Source of the DNA: Neopestalotiopsis rosae
Taxonomy: Eukaryota > Ascomycota > Sordariomycetes > Amphisphaeriales > Sporocadaceae
Length of the DNA: 64,000 nt
Direction of reading: 5' to 3'
NCBI GenBank assembly: GCA_023078685.1
Contig: JALGAS010000002.1
Coordinates: forward strand, 3,472,001 to 3,536,000
Positions 13,689 to 25,725 of this stretch are shown here, one piece after another; the first letter of the stretch is position 1; every line of letters starts with the position of its first letter. The position numbers were made by a program, and so were the translations under genes. The notes below the pieces were generated by a model. It was given only the letters and a program-made list of their open reading frames with translations. It ran no database searches and was not told where the DNA came from.

Positions 13689-15257
13689 TTACGGCCCATA
13701 ACTGATTCTCGTATCATGAGTACATGTAATGCCGACCTCGCGATCCGGCGCAAAGACTTCCGTCTCGGCACAGATGTGCGTGTCGGCCCTCCCCTTGCCC
13801 AAAACGTTGCGCTCGAGCGTATCAAAGCTCTCGTTGGCGACGCTTCCAAACAGGTACCCTTGCTGACGATGTGGTGTCTGTTGCTGCTGCTGCTGCTGCT
13901 GCTGCAGTTGCTGCCGCACATGTCCGCCGCCGGCCTCGACGTCTACCGACATTTGATTCATTTCGTGTCCCAGCAGTATGCCCTCGCGCGAGCCCACGTC
14001 CCGCTCCGTGGCGCTCGTCGCAAAGCCCGAGTCGCCGCCCAGACGGTCGCGGAGTTGCTTCAACTGCTCGCGGCGGCGGCGGTTCTTTTCAATCGTGGTC
14101 GAATACGATGCCGCTCCCCCTCCTCCACCACCTGAAGAGGGCGAGAGCGACGAGGATTTCTTGGGCTGCGTGCGTCCGAGGTAGCGGAACAGGGGCCACG
14201 ATGCCAGCTTCGTGGGGAGGAACTGGGTGAAGAAGCGCGTCACGACGGGTATGCACCCGCAGACGATGGCGCCGTTGGTCTCGGCAAAGCTGAGGGCCAG
14301 CTGGTCCGAGATGGGGTTGGATGATGTCGGCCGTGATGAGATAAAGGTCAGGATAGTGACGCGGTAGGTGGAGATGGCGCAGACTCTTATTGCAAAATAT
14401 AAGAAACTGTATAATGCTTTTGAGTGGGAGGTTATGCACTTACAAAGAACCAGCCCCAAAGAGACACAAGACAGCCATCTTCCTCCGCGGGCTCATCTGC
14501 AGCGGAACCACGACCCCAATCGGCAGTATCAAGATGGCGAAGTCAACCAGGATATTGGAGACGCCATAAAACATGCCCAAGGCCTGGTCGGCCGCCTTCA
14601 TGGTCTCCTTGCTGACGGGGTCAAAGATGAGGAGCGACAGGACCACGGATATGAGCGTCTCGAGGCAGAGAAAAGTAATGATGCCGTGGACGGTCCAGCG
14701 GAAGGAGCGAATGGGCGAGAGCCGCAGGTAAAAGACGAGGATGGACAGGCGCGCGAGGGTGAGGGCTAGGGCGAAAAAGATGCTGGTCACTGCATTAAAC
14801 TGTTGCCGCTATATATGAGTTTTTGGAACGCTTTTCCCTGATATTGAGCAAAACTCACGAGATCAAAACCTTCTTCGTATACTCGCTGCACTTCTGGATC
14901 ATTCGGTCCCTGGGCTGCAGCTTGTGCGGCCAAGAGTCTGTTTATCCATGGGTTGACTGTCCGAGGATTTATATAAGTCAAGTTTCAAACGACCTGTCCG
15001 TGGCCTTGGACTTACACGGAAAGATCATAATTGCAAAGGCCCAGGTCGATATCAAAGCGGCGATGTTGAGGTCTAGCAGGCATTGTCAGCCTCAATATAC
15101 TCGGATGTGGAGGATCAAGCGGATATGATGTTCAAAACGTACAGTCGGCAGGTCCAAGTCTCTCTTGAGCGACGCGGATCTTTGTAAAGATGCGCAGCAG
15201 CACAAAGAGAGTGGAGAACGCCGTGGTGGCGATACCGGCAGCCTCGTGAGGCTCCAT
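13689..15257 (-). CDS. Pth11-like rhodopsin-domain membrane protein
   Basis: Minus-strand gene with five predicted exons: 15257-15143, 15072-15016, 14956-14859, about 14790-14444 and 14385-13689, giving about 437 aa. The N-terminal part has the multi-helix layout of the fungal rhodopsin/Pth11-like family: helices near LFVLLRIFTKIRVAQERLGPADY, the conserved loop NRLLAAQAAAQGPNDPEVQRVYEEGFD, then ARLSILVFYLRL and further hydrophobic segments. The cytosolic tail is charged and contains a glutamine run of about ten from CTG repeats on the plus strand near 13880-13910. Members are plasma-membrane proteins implicated in surface or nutrient sensing. Oddity: the obvious donor GTGAGT after ...GFDL and the CAG acceptor near 14790 leave the frame one base short. 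A weaker donor four bases downstream (GTTTTG) would restore the frame. So this is either a minor splice site, an assembly error or an early lesion. Confidence 0.8.
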
Positions 15258-16900
15258 GGCGATAGTCACCCTCAACAACAACACTCAACTGGGATGTTTT
15301 GAGAACGGCAGATGAAGTCCAGGCGGATCTTGGTGGGACGAGTACAAGCTTAAAAGCCGTCCTTGTTTGATCTCTTTCGGATTTGAAGAAAAGGGCTTGA
15401 ACTCAACCTCTGTGGCCGAAGGGGGGATGTCTTGCACCTGTACAACGCATGTATCATTGATGATTTATATCTTCTCTTCCTTGACTGACCCTGAGGTGTT
15501 GACTCAGGCGTTACGAAGAAATCATGCCATGGAGAACCAGGATGAGTCCTTCGGATAGAGAACGGGGCCATTCTTATTGATGATAACCAAGGAAAACCAC
15601 GTGTGTATATCGCTGAGGGTCGTCCCGCTCCGAGCTGTACTGGATTGGATTCTACGCATATGCGGCTTTCCAGTCTTGTCCGATCTGCAGCCGCCTCTCC
15701 TCTGTTCGTATCCAATGTTCGCCGGCTGCGTCTCTGTGAGATAAAAAGGGCCCGGTTCCTCTCAAGAGTGGTGGTGGGTTTTGCCAATCGTTTTCCATTC
15801 TGGAACGGCGCAGTGCAGCCAGACCAAACTCTTCGTGGAACCGCCCCTCCAATTTTTCTTTGCGGGTGGAACACTCTTGTAGACAAACTTGTGCCATTCT
15901 CGGTTGGAGGGGACGAAAGCTGATTTCAAATCCCCCAAATAGCACGCTTTGGGGTATCTAGATAGATAGATACGAAATTTCTTACTTTAAACAAGATGTC
16001 TGGTCTGCAAGAGGGGATCAATGACATGCTTGGATGATGCCAAGGATTGCAAGCTGCTTACAATACACCCCATCGATCTCAACACAGAGCTACACTACAC
16101 TCGCCACTACCACGCTCTACTGCAGCCAGTACAACAAGAGGGTGTCTTGTGCAAGGTGACACAATGGATTGTAGCCCGTTGCTGTTCGTCGCTCTTGTAA
16201 ACGCCCGAGATATTCCTATCCAAATAAACCATCGGGCGACAGTGACTCAGTATGACCAACACGATAATCTTGTCCAACTTTTGCGATCCTGTGCCTGCGT
16301 TTGTCCGTTCCACGTGCATAAGCGCTTGAATGAGAGGTCGATGCTGGTGTCGTGCGACAAAACCATCAAAGCTCCTCTGATGGTTGGTTTATTCAGATGC
16401 ATCAAGACGATTGGTCTACTCGCGTTGGTCAAAAACAGGAGGTGGCTCGCCTCTTGGGGTTTTGTGAGCGTGTTGATATTATGACTGGGACTCGACTTTT
16501 GTTCTGTGCAAGCATATTATTTGTTCTAGCAACACGGTCACCCGTTGCTTCACCAAAATAACGACCGCTGTCTGCGCTCTCTCAAAGATACCGAGTGATT
16601 CCTCATGGACTGCAATTTCTTGCTACTATCCTAGGATATATAGTCACATGGTTAGAATCTTCATACAAAATATCAACAAGTGTTTGCTGCTATGACACAT
16701 TTACCACTAGACCAGGGATCATGCATCGGGTGTGCCCAGGAATCGATCTTTATTGAAATTTCTTCTAGTATCTCCAATCATATGCTCCCATTCGAAGTTG
16801 GGTGGGAGACCAACTGTCGAACTGTCTGTCTGCTCCAGCAAATGGTCGCCGCATAGCATCCACTACTCGGTATCGTGGTCGCTTCCTAGCCTACAAGTGA
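15258..16900. other. Intergenic, no gene seen
   Basis: The divergent upstream region of the Pth11-like gene, running to the 3' end of the NLR gene. An open frame on the minus strand (15350-15886) has an Arg/Ser/Pro-rich composition with no domain and looks like chance. Nothing else is supported. Confidence 0.45.
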
Positions 16901-19900
16901 TCATGATTTTACATCATCTCTGTCAATGATGTTCGCGGTCGTCATGATGGCACGTTTCTTCGGCTCCTCTCCAGCATTATCGTCCCCTATTCTAGGACGT
17001 TTTTTGGTCAATTGCGACTCCCCGAAATGGGCTTCTGAATCGGTGGTGATGGATATCCTCGAGCTTTCCGAGTGTGCCTGATCAAGTACACGAACAGACT
17101 GAAACGTACGCTCGATAATACATGGCAGATACGGCGATGGAGTTTCTATAACACTGTAAGTCTTCTGCAATTCTTTGTCCCAAAGAACCTTGACAGAGCC
17201 GTTGATGGGTAGAAGGGTCAAGGAGCTGGGTACCCAGCTTGGAAGAGACGGAATATGTCCAAACTGAGCCATTCGTCCGTCGACTGACGTGATTTTGACG
17301 ACTTGGTTTGCCTGACCATCTTGTACAATCCCAAAAGGCTCTCCGCGGTTCGTGACCGTCATCATTGCTGACTGTCGCTTTGTGATCGATGTATCATCGC
17401 TGGTATAGGGACTAGAACCCTGATAGCTCCCTTCATAGACATGAGGGAATCCGCAAAGTACCGGAACCATGACAGTTTCAATACACCTCTCCGGCATCGC
17501 GCCATTGACACTTTGAGCTTCTACTACTTCATATCCATCCTTGTCTAGATAGGTCCAACTGACGTAACGAATAAATATGTCAGACCAGAATGATACGATA
17601 ATTATCGTACTTTGCATGAATTGATGAAACTTTCGTGGCCCTATTGATATTTAGTGATGGGATTTATGGAAATTTTGCGTTTATAGCATGAAGCGGAATT
17701 CGGTAACTTCTTCACTCACCCTCGGGTTCATTATAACACCATATTGATGCTGCGCCCCACTCTACGTAAGCGAGGCACGGCCGGCACGGATGAAAGAGGA
17801 AGAGCTTCCCTCCAAACGTTTCATATTGCGTAGTCGTGATCTTGAGTCGGCCTCGGAAGATATATTGGTTTGCGATTTCTTGAGGCAAAGAAGTTTCTCT
17901 GGACCATATGTCTAATGTCCAACTGACCGTGCTCGTCATACTTGTATCGAAGAATGCAATTGCATCACCCATTGGCGAGAGCATGCTTTCGTAGTGAGGT
18001 ATGGATTCCAAGTCATTGTGCAATTGTCGGGAGCACACCGCGTAGCTACCTAACTGTTTCTCGCCTTGCTTGGCTGTACCCAATCGCAGGCTCACCAGCG
18101 TATGAAGAATCAAGACGAGGTCCAAATCGGCTGATATCGCAACAGGAAACTTGAGTCTCCACAGTTTGGGATAGGGCTTCCGCTCCGGACAGTCGATACA
18201 CGGACAAAGATGAAGGTAAGATTTTTCCAACTCCTCGAGTATGTCCAACACATCGGCTGTAGGGATATCCACCGTGATCGAAAAAACCACGAGTTCTGAG
18301 CTGATATCCTGAATTTGGTACTGGGCTTTCCAGCCCGAGCAAAAGTGATGAAATTGATGCGAATTCATACTGGATAAAGGCGTTGAGATTTCATAAGCTG
18401 TATCGTTCGTCTGCCTAACGATGTTTACATACTGCCTGTGTATTGAATTGTCAGCACGATGACTCCATTTGATGTTCGCAGGGGAGAAAAACCTTGAGGG
18501 AATAGCATAGATCGTCGCATGCGTCATTTTATCAGCCGCCGTCTGCGATTTTATCAGAATCTTGTGTGAAGCACGATTCTCCCGACTATTACTGTTCAGG
18601 GTACTCGGAAGCTGTTCGCCGAGATGCGTAATGATTGTGTTGTTCTGAGTTTCCCAGAAGGAGGACTTGGTGAAGACTGTAATCGTGGACGACCATATGG
18701 CACTTGGTTCATTGAACAGAAATGGGGCCCATTCGTTTCGAAGTGCGGCAAGATCTTGTTCTAATCGGCGACACAGAGAAAGAATCTTCTCAGCTTGCGC
18801 ACGATGGGCCTCGTACCTCACGCGCCACATTTCAGTCATGGTTATCAAGGGCTCCAAAGCGGGAAGTTGCTGGAAGAAGAAGTTTGCCTCAATCCACGCA
18901 GTCACACAGAGTCTTTGATCGATCCATTCTTCCAAGGCTTTCAGTACACCTCTTCCTCTATCGAGCTCATCTTTCGAAGTGGGAATATCCCTATGAAAGA
19001 TCCCATAATCGTGCTCCTGGACTCTGGCGATTCCATATTGCAATAAGGGAAAGTATGTCGCGATCATCTTGCGCTGACTATCCGAGGATTCAGTTGTTGT
19101 GATCGCCGCCCTCGGAATGTCGTACGTAAGATACGAAAGACAGATTGTCGTTAGTGTGAGCCACGAACTTTGTTTGGTGACAGCAAGTGGAGAATCATGG
19201 AGATATTTGTGCTTTGAAATGTATTCCCGGAAGGAAGAATGAATGAATCGAACGTGTCCGCTAGAGTCGCATTCAACGAGTGCTCCACACATAACTGGCA
19301 AGCAGTCTTGGAAGTTCACGATCAAGTCTTCCTCGCGAGTGACTTGGCCGAGCTTCACAGCGACGATTTGGCGCAGCTCAAGCAACGTGAAAGGCGACCT
19401 GCGGGTCGCCATGACCTGGAATATTCGATGCACCTTTTCCTGTTGGGCAGGGTGGCCTTGTTCGAGTGTTTTGATGATCTTTCCGTACATATTTTCCAAT
19501 CCATCCAGCATGGTATCGTCGTATACTGCGTCCATACGCTCACTAGGTGATAGCCAATCATGGGAAAGATAATGCACCACGAGTCTCGCCCATAGGAACA
19601 TGCCTTGGGCGCGCCGCGCCAGGAATGTAGCAATTTCCTCAACATTTGAAGATCTTGGTAGTAAGTTGTCATTTTTCAGATCTGCGATCTCGGGCTGCAA
19701 TTATGATCGAATATCATCGACATTCTGTGCAGGGTCCAAATTGACCACGGTGTATGAGTTGCAACCACGCGGCGGCTTGCAGCTCGGCCGTCCCAAAAAG
19801 ACGGCCTTGGCGCCGGTGCGGCAGCACAACTCGTAGACTGTTCGAAATAGATCTGGGGGATTAGTACACTCATCGAGGCCATCGAAAACCATAGTGACCG

Positions 19901-21512
19901 GAGTTTGAAGTGTGAGAAGTAGCAAAAGACATTGGCGAATGTCTTCATCCGTGGCTTTTATCTGCCCTGTCTCGTCCGCTTCCGTGATGATCGAGACTGC
20001 ATCGAGTATATCGGCGGCTTTCGTGTTGCGATGGATGGTTTGGTGTAGACATGCTCTTAGCCCATGTGTCGGGCTACACTCTTCTACCTTATCTGAAGCG
20101 AAGTGATAATAAAGTACTGGTAATGTTGGCGGTGTCTTTGGTCCTCCTGGCCTGCCGGTTTCTGGGGGTTTCGCGAGATCATCGATCAAAGTGGAAGACA
20201 GTATGGTCTTGCCATATCCAGGTTTGGCTTCAAAACAATGAGTCAAGATACCTGACGGACTCGAGTCTTAGGGTGATCTACCTTGTACAAGCATGATCTG
20301 CAATTTGGGAAGTTCAGAGCCGCTCTCCAATGGTCCTGTTTCCAAAGCCTTGAACGCATTGTAGCATGGAGACGCAAGAAACCACTCTCCCGTGTCGTCT
20401 AGCTTCGCCTCATGCGCCTTGTTCAACTCGCGCGAGAAATCCGAGGCGTTGATCCACTTCGCAATCAGACGGAAGTCGGTATCTGAAATATTGTAAGTAT
20501 ACATGTAGGTGAACTGCCACGGAACAATGGACAGAAGCTTACCGAATAATGGCGACTTCTTCTGAGGACCTGAACCTTCATTGAACTCGCCTCTTTCTCT
20601 GTCTCTTTCTTCGGAAGCAAAACTTTTTGAAATGTTGTCAAAACGGACGGCAACAGCCTGTTCTTGATGCATGATGGTCTCGCGAAGTTGCGACAATCGC
20701 AGATTTATTTCAGCGATGGCCGCATCGGTGTTATCGGAATCTTGTTGTCTCTTGCGAAATTGTGATTCGGTAAACCTCGATTCCTCGAGCTGCATTTCAC
20801 TCAGGAAAAGGGCTTGATGGGTTTCGATGCGTTCGAGAATGTTTTTGAATCTAACGTCAAAGGGCTTCCAAAAGATATCGGCAATAGCGGCCGCTTTATA
20901 ACGAATACCTCTTTTCTTCGTGCCAAATACCTGGCAAGCCTCTTGGCAGAACTGCATTAGGTCCTTATAGATGTACGATAGGACCTTGAGGACCCGCGTG
21001 CTTTCAAACTTTGGGGAGCCAAGATCAGTCTTTCTAGACGCTTTTCGGTCCATCAATCTTCTGTAGTAGTCTGCATATCCCGGTAAGCGGTCACCAATCT
21101 TCTCAAACATGACCAGCAGCTTATCAAGAAGGCTCGAGAAGTTAGAGGCAAGCTAAACACAAAGGTCAGCAGTCGGCCGCGCACCTGAAGGTGAAGAAGA
21201 ATTTCTACCTCTTAGAAAGACCATGCGAATCGCGCCCCAAACCAAGGCAGGGATTTCCGGGTTGGACTGGATGAAGATCCCAATTATTTCGAAAAAAGGC
21301 GACAGCGACTCGGAAATCTTTTCGAGACGTTGACAAAATCCTACCATCTTGGACTTCTTTTGATAGCTCGAAATTCGCTTGTTCAGCTCCTTGATCATCT
21401 CTTTTGCAGATGGAAATTCTGTAAACTCCTTTGAGTCGCAAGGCGAGAGAGAAGCCCGAAACGCTCGAGCAGCCTCCTGAAAGAGGTCGTCGCTGGAACT
21501 GGTTGTGCTCAT
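16901..21512 (-). pseudogene. NLR-type DUF7708-NACHT protein, broken
   Basis: Minus-strand STAND NTPase gene of the fungal NLR class. Predicted exons are 21512 to about 21209, 21152-20543, 20482-20282, 20227-17720 and 17640-16901. The N-terminal part resembles the DUF7708 region (SNPEIPALVWGAIRMVFL, then LASNFSSLLDKL). The NACHT region follows, with Walker A KPGYGKT and Walker B MVFDGLDE. Next comes the GMFLWARLVV segment and the winged-helix-like part ending FIHSSFREYI. The long C-terminal region has no obvious ankyrin or WD repeats. An in-frame TAA at 19701-19703 sits in a conserved stretch (DIRS-stop-LQPEI), where relatives commonly have a tyrosine; frame and sequence character continue without change on both sides. 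The first junction is also imperfect: donor G|GTAGAA (phase 1) does not match the acceptor at 21153 (phase 0), and only a weak donor (ATG|GTCTTT) would. Such genes act in non-self recognition and heterokaryon incompatibility and are often lost. A truncated functional product or a sequencing error remains possible. Confidence 0.8.
19701..19703 (-). other. In-frame TAA stop inside the NACHT gene
   Basis: The codon read on the minus strand at 19703-19701 is TAA. The frame upstream (from Walker A to DDIRS) and downstream (LQPEIADLKND onward for about 660 codons) is identical, so one codon separates two long open stretches. No intron of normal size with good signals removes it without also removing conserved sequence; a 54-nt interval with donor GTGGTC and acceptor TTGCAG is the only candidate, and its donor is weak. 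Confidence 0.85.
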
Positions 21513-22221
21513 GGTGTATCGCCTTTATACAAAGATGCGACACTATGGTTCTGCATGGTACTGATAGAGCACCAACGCAGGATGCACGCACTGGCGCCAG
21601 CAAAATTATTGATGTTATTTGCGAGTACCATACGTGCCACAGGAAAGATTGGGAATTCGCTTGTGAGAAGAGGCTGCCCTGCAGACATTGTCAAATTTCA
21701 GGTAGGTCGCACTGAATAGCACCGCCTCTTTCTTCCCACTATCAGCCTAGCATGCTCGTGCTATCGTGGTCCAATCGTAGACGAGATCACAGCCGCGCGC
21801 TGTATGCCTCGCCTACGCTATTGCAAGGATACTTGCATCACATGTACGCCCGGCCAGGCAGTAGATCAGAGGAAAGCGTGTCAGTTCAGACCACGTTGAA
21901 AGACTAGATACACAAATAATGTGAAAAGCAAAGAAAAGAAAAGAGATCGCAATACTCGACAACATAATCGAGTGATTATAGAACTATTTCGCTACTCTGT
22001 GGTTATTGTTGTTCAGCAAAGACCAGTGATTTGTTAGGCGAAACTTCATAGTCAAGATATTATTGCAGGATAAGTGTTCAAAAGCCGAGAAATATCTTCA
22101 ACAATTTCATTGCCATAAATGAGTGACTACTATCCAAGGCTTCTCATACAATCATAATCCCAGTAAGGACCGGTCCAATTTCATATCCATTGCTGTTGCA
22201 AATGCCATCATTGATGGTTCT
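21513..22221. other. Intergenic between NLR and THI4
   Basis: Upstream region of the NLR gene and 3' region of THI4. No open frame or RNA gene is convincing. Confidence 0.5.
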
Positions 22222-23284
<1,063 letters not shown>

Positions 23285-23304
23285 TCAGGTTAAGATGGTT
23301 CAGA

Positions 23305-23565
23305 TCTGTCGAGGTTAGTCACAGTCGCTCAGATAAGGGGGGTTAGGCTATTAGAGCATGATCCTTTCGCTGGTATTATCCAGATCAAGTTTTCGGCCGT
23401 ATAATCTCAGAACGAGACCCCGGCATGACTATCCTCTTCTACAAATCTCCATCGTTTCGCCTCTGGGATCATCAGAGGGACGACGATGGGTGGATTTGCA
23501 AATGGGCTTTGTAGACATGCAAGAGTACTCGAACACCGGCTCATGGCTCGCATTGAGTCATTACC
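23305..23565 (-). promoter_or_regulatory. Predicted 5'-leader intron of THI4
   Basis: A donor TTTGTCAG|GTAATG at 23565/23564 and an acceptor TCGACAG at 23308-23306, with branch-like GACTAAC at about 23312-23319, bracket the TPP aptamer. The exon would resume at 23305, about 45 bases before the ATG. In other filamentous fungi the aptamer sits in just such a leader intron and controls splice-site choice. The exact sites here are predicted, not proven. Confidence 0.6.
23356..23428 (-). promoter_or_regulatory. TPP riboswitch aptamer upstream of THI4
   Basis: Read on the minus strand, the sequence contains the conserved TPP aptamer elements in order: CTGAGATTATACGG, then CTTGATCTGGATAATACCAG, then CGAAAGGATCATGC. 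These are the pyrimidine-sensing CUGAGA loop and the pyrophosphate-sensing arm ending in ACCAGCGAAAGG, matching the known fungal THI4/NMT1 elements. It lies about 95-170 bases before the start codon within a predicted intron. With thiamine pyrophosphate bound, fungal versions shift splicing towards products with upstream start codons and so lower expression. Confidence 0.93.
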
Positions 23566-24368
23566 TGACAAACCACATGATTGTTTCGATCATGTGTGGC
23601 ATTCGCCACATCGATTGGATAACCCATTCCAGGTCATATTCCCAAGCCTTGCCCGATGACAAGGCAAGTCGTACCAAGAGGGTATTCCTGACTTGAGATG
23701 ATTAGTATACATTGTTGGGATGGGTAGATGGTTGCTCATGGTTAGCAACGACGCTTACGATAGATCGATTGATCGTATACGATGTAGCAATTGATTGTTG
23801 AATGTTTGAGATATCACTTGTGATGAAGATGGAGAGAAACAAAAATTATCGTGAGTGATAGACGGACGTCCTGCGACTAATATACTACTCTTCAGGAGCG
23901 GGGTAGTCCGGGCTTGTCGTCATAGTGTTACAAGACGCATCTCTTGTCAGCGACTATCGGAGTATGCGGGAGTATGTGCGTGGTGTTTGATCTGCATACT
24001 ATCTCGGTATTACTGGTATGGAATGTGTGGGATCACGGCCCATGGAAAGATAAATGTGGTGCCCCCCTTCAGACTAGTCGTCGATTAATTGGGCCAAGTT
24101 CAAATCAACGAGATATTGTTCGCTGGACTGTCATTCGCGAGTGCCGCCTCAAGCCTGCTCAAGCCGCGACTATTTCACATCAGTCATTGGCACTAAGGCG
24201 GGCTGGGTAGGTCCCGGTCGTACTCCGTCGCCGAAAGCGTCCATGGTGGGGGTTCCTTAAGAGCTGCAACACTTTGTTGGCGGTTTCGTTACGTGATTAC
24301 ACAAGGTATCAGCAACTGCCATGGAGCTGATCTAAGGCATTTTACTGAGCTCGCAGGTTGTCATAGTC
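23566..24368. other. Divergent promoter region THI4 / Atl1-like
   Basis: Shared upstream region of THI4 (-) and the alkyltransferase-like gene (+). No gene is seen; an ORF at 23944-24210 overlaps it but has no recognisable content. Confidence 0.5.
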
Positions 24369-24914
24369 ATGGCGAGATCGGATGAGGCTGCTGCGTTTTT
24401 CGCAACAGTATACTCGGCAGTGCGCGAGATTCCCGAAGGAAAGGTTACGAGCTACGGTCACATCGCCAAACTAGTTGGCACTCGTGAGTACATCCCAATG
24501 TGTGAAATAGGAAGGCGACCTCAAATCTAACAAAGACCCTAGCCCAGCGTCCACGTCAAGTCGGTGTCTGCTTGAAGCACCTTTCCCACGATGCCGGCGC
24601 CCGCTTCAATAATGTAAATGTCCCGTGGCAGCGAGTCATCAACGCAAAGGGAGTGATTTCGCCAAGGTGAGCAACTAAGCTACAAATGTCCATTCTCGTT
24701 CGTCTAGGAATAAACAGTCCGATCAGGTCTGACCCTTGACAGATCAAAGCCTTCCGGGGCTCGCAATCAAGCTGCAGCTCTGCAAGCCGAAGGAGTCACA
24801 GTAGCTACGGGGTCTCTGGGAGAGTTGACAGTAGATTTTGCAGAGTTCGGCTGGTTCCCGCGTTCATTGCCGTCTGAGGAGGAATCAGAGCTGGATGACG
24901 ATGACTCGGAATAA
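24369..24914 (+). CDS. atl1: Alkyltransferase-like protein, Atl1-type (136 aa)
   Basis: Plus strand, exons 24369-24483, 24543-24666 and 24743-24914 with GTGAGT/GTGAGC donors and consistent phases. This is the DNA-binding domain of the MGMT/Ogt family: IPEGKVTSYGHIAKLVG, the helix-turn-helix segment PQRPRQVG (39-46) with the arginine-finger region, and VPWQRVIN (65-72). In true alkyltransferases that last motif is PCHRV, and its cysteine accepts the alkyl group; here Trp67 takes its place. The protein therefore cannot dealkylate DNA itself. Atl proteins of fission yeast and bacteria bind and flip O6-alkylguanine and hand it to nucleotide excision repair. The C-terminal tail is acidic (SEEESELDDDDSE). 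It ends convergent with the histidine-phosphatase gene. Confidence 0.92.
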
Positions 24915-25725
24915 TATCAATGGTCAGAAGAGAGCCTTATCACGTTGAGCATAGGCTCTACGGATTAGTCCGTCCATGGAAGAACTCCGTCATGGAAAAA
25001 GTCCGTCACGAAAGAAGTCCATCACGGAAGAGTCCGTCAAGGGAAGAGTCTTATGTCAAGCGATTGGACTGCAAGACGATCGTCGTAGTGGATGATAGAA
25101 TGACGTATACGGGATTGGTTCATTACAGGGCTGTCCACGATCCACTATCGGTAGATCCTTTGACAGTCAAGTGCGTTATTTTGAGCAGTATTTTCCCGTT
25201 ATACGATTCGACCTCGCATTGATTCGGCATGTCTCAAACGGATCATGTAGGTATATGTTGTGGAGTCGCCCGCCCGAGAACCTTAAGTTGTTATTTTACG
25301 AGTATGTCAAGATGTAGACTTTCAACTACATAGCAATCCGGTCGATTAAAAGCCAAGTGGAAACAGTCAGGAATGATAAATATTCTCAAGTATATTATTC
25401 TTTTCTCTATCAGCAATTCAGGAACATGACACATTCGTGATCAAAACGCTACTTCCGTCGTGTAGCTCTTCTGCATGCTTCTCAGCTGATCCCGAATAAC
25501 AAGTGCCTATCCATTAGGTTAGCATGGATATACTCCAATAACGATTCAAATGAATTGTGCGTTGGAATTGATGTCAGATAGCGGTTGGACATTATTATCC
25601 ACATGAAATTCAGAACAGGTCTGTGAACATGTATTTTCTCATCATTTAAAGGGAATGGTTGGGTAAGAGAAGGTGTGGAACGTACCATTGGGATCGTTGA
25701 TTAGCATTGTTGTTGTGCTGTTGTC
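24915..25725. other. Intergenic between convergent genes, with tandem repeat
   Basis: Contains a five-copy 15-17-bp repeat (24968-25047) and the 3' ends of both flanking genes. No gene is supported. Confidence 0.5.
24968..25047 (+). repeat. Five tandem copies of a ~16-bp unit
   Basis: Units begin at 24968, 24985, 25001, 25017 and 25032. The consensus is close to gtccgtcacggaagaa, with single-base changes and 15-17 bp lengths. The array begins 54 bases after the stop codon of the Atl1-like gene, so it probably lies in its 3' untranslated region or just beyond. Confidence 0.9.

Noticed and set aside
15350..15886. 178-aa minus-strand frame
   Set aside because: Arg/Ser/Pro-rich, with competing frames on the other strand; no domain.
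20268..20270. In-frame TAA before the NACHT P-loop, first read as a second lesion in the NLR gene
   Set aside because: A 54-nt intron (20281-20228, GTAGAT donor, TTGAAG acceptor) with matching phases removes it and joins LVQ directly to the P-loop, so it is not a real lesion.
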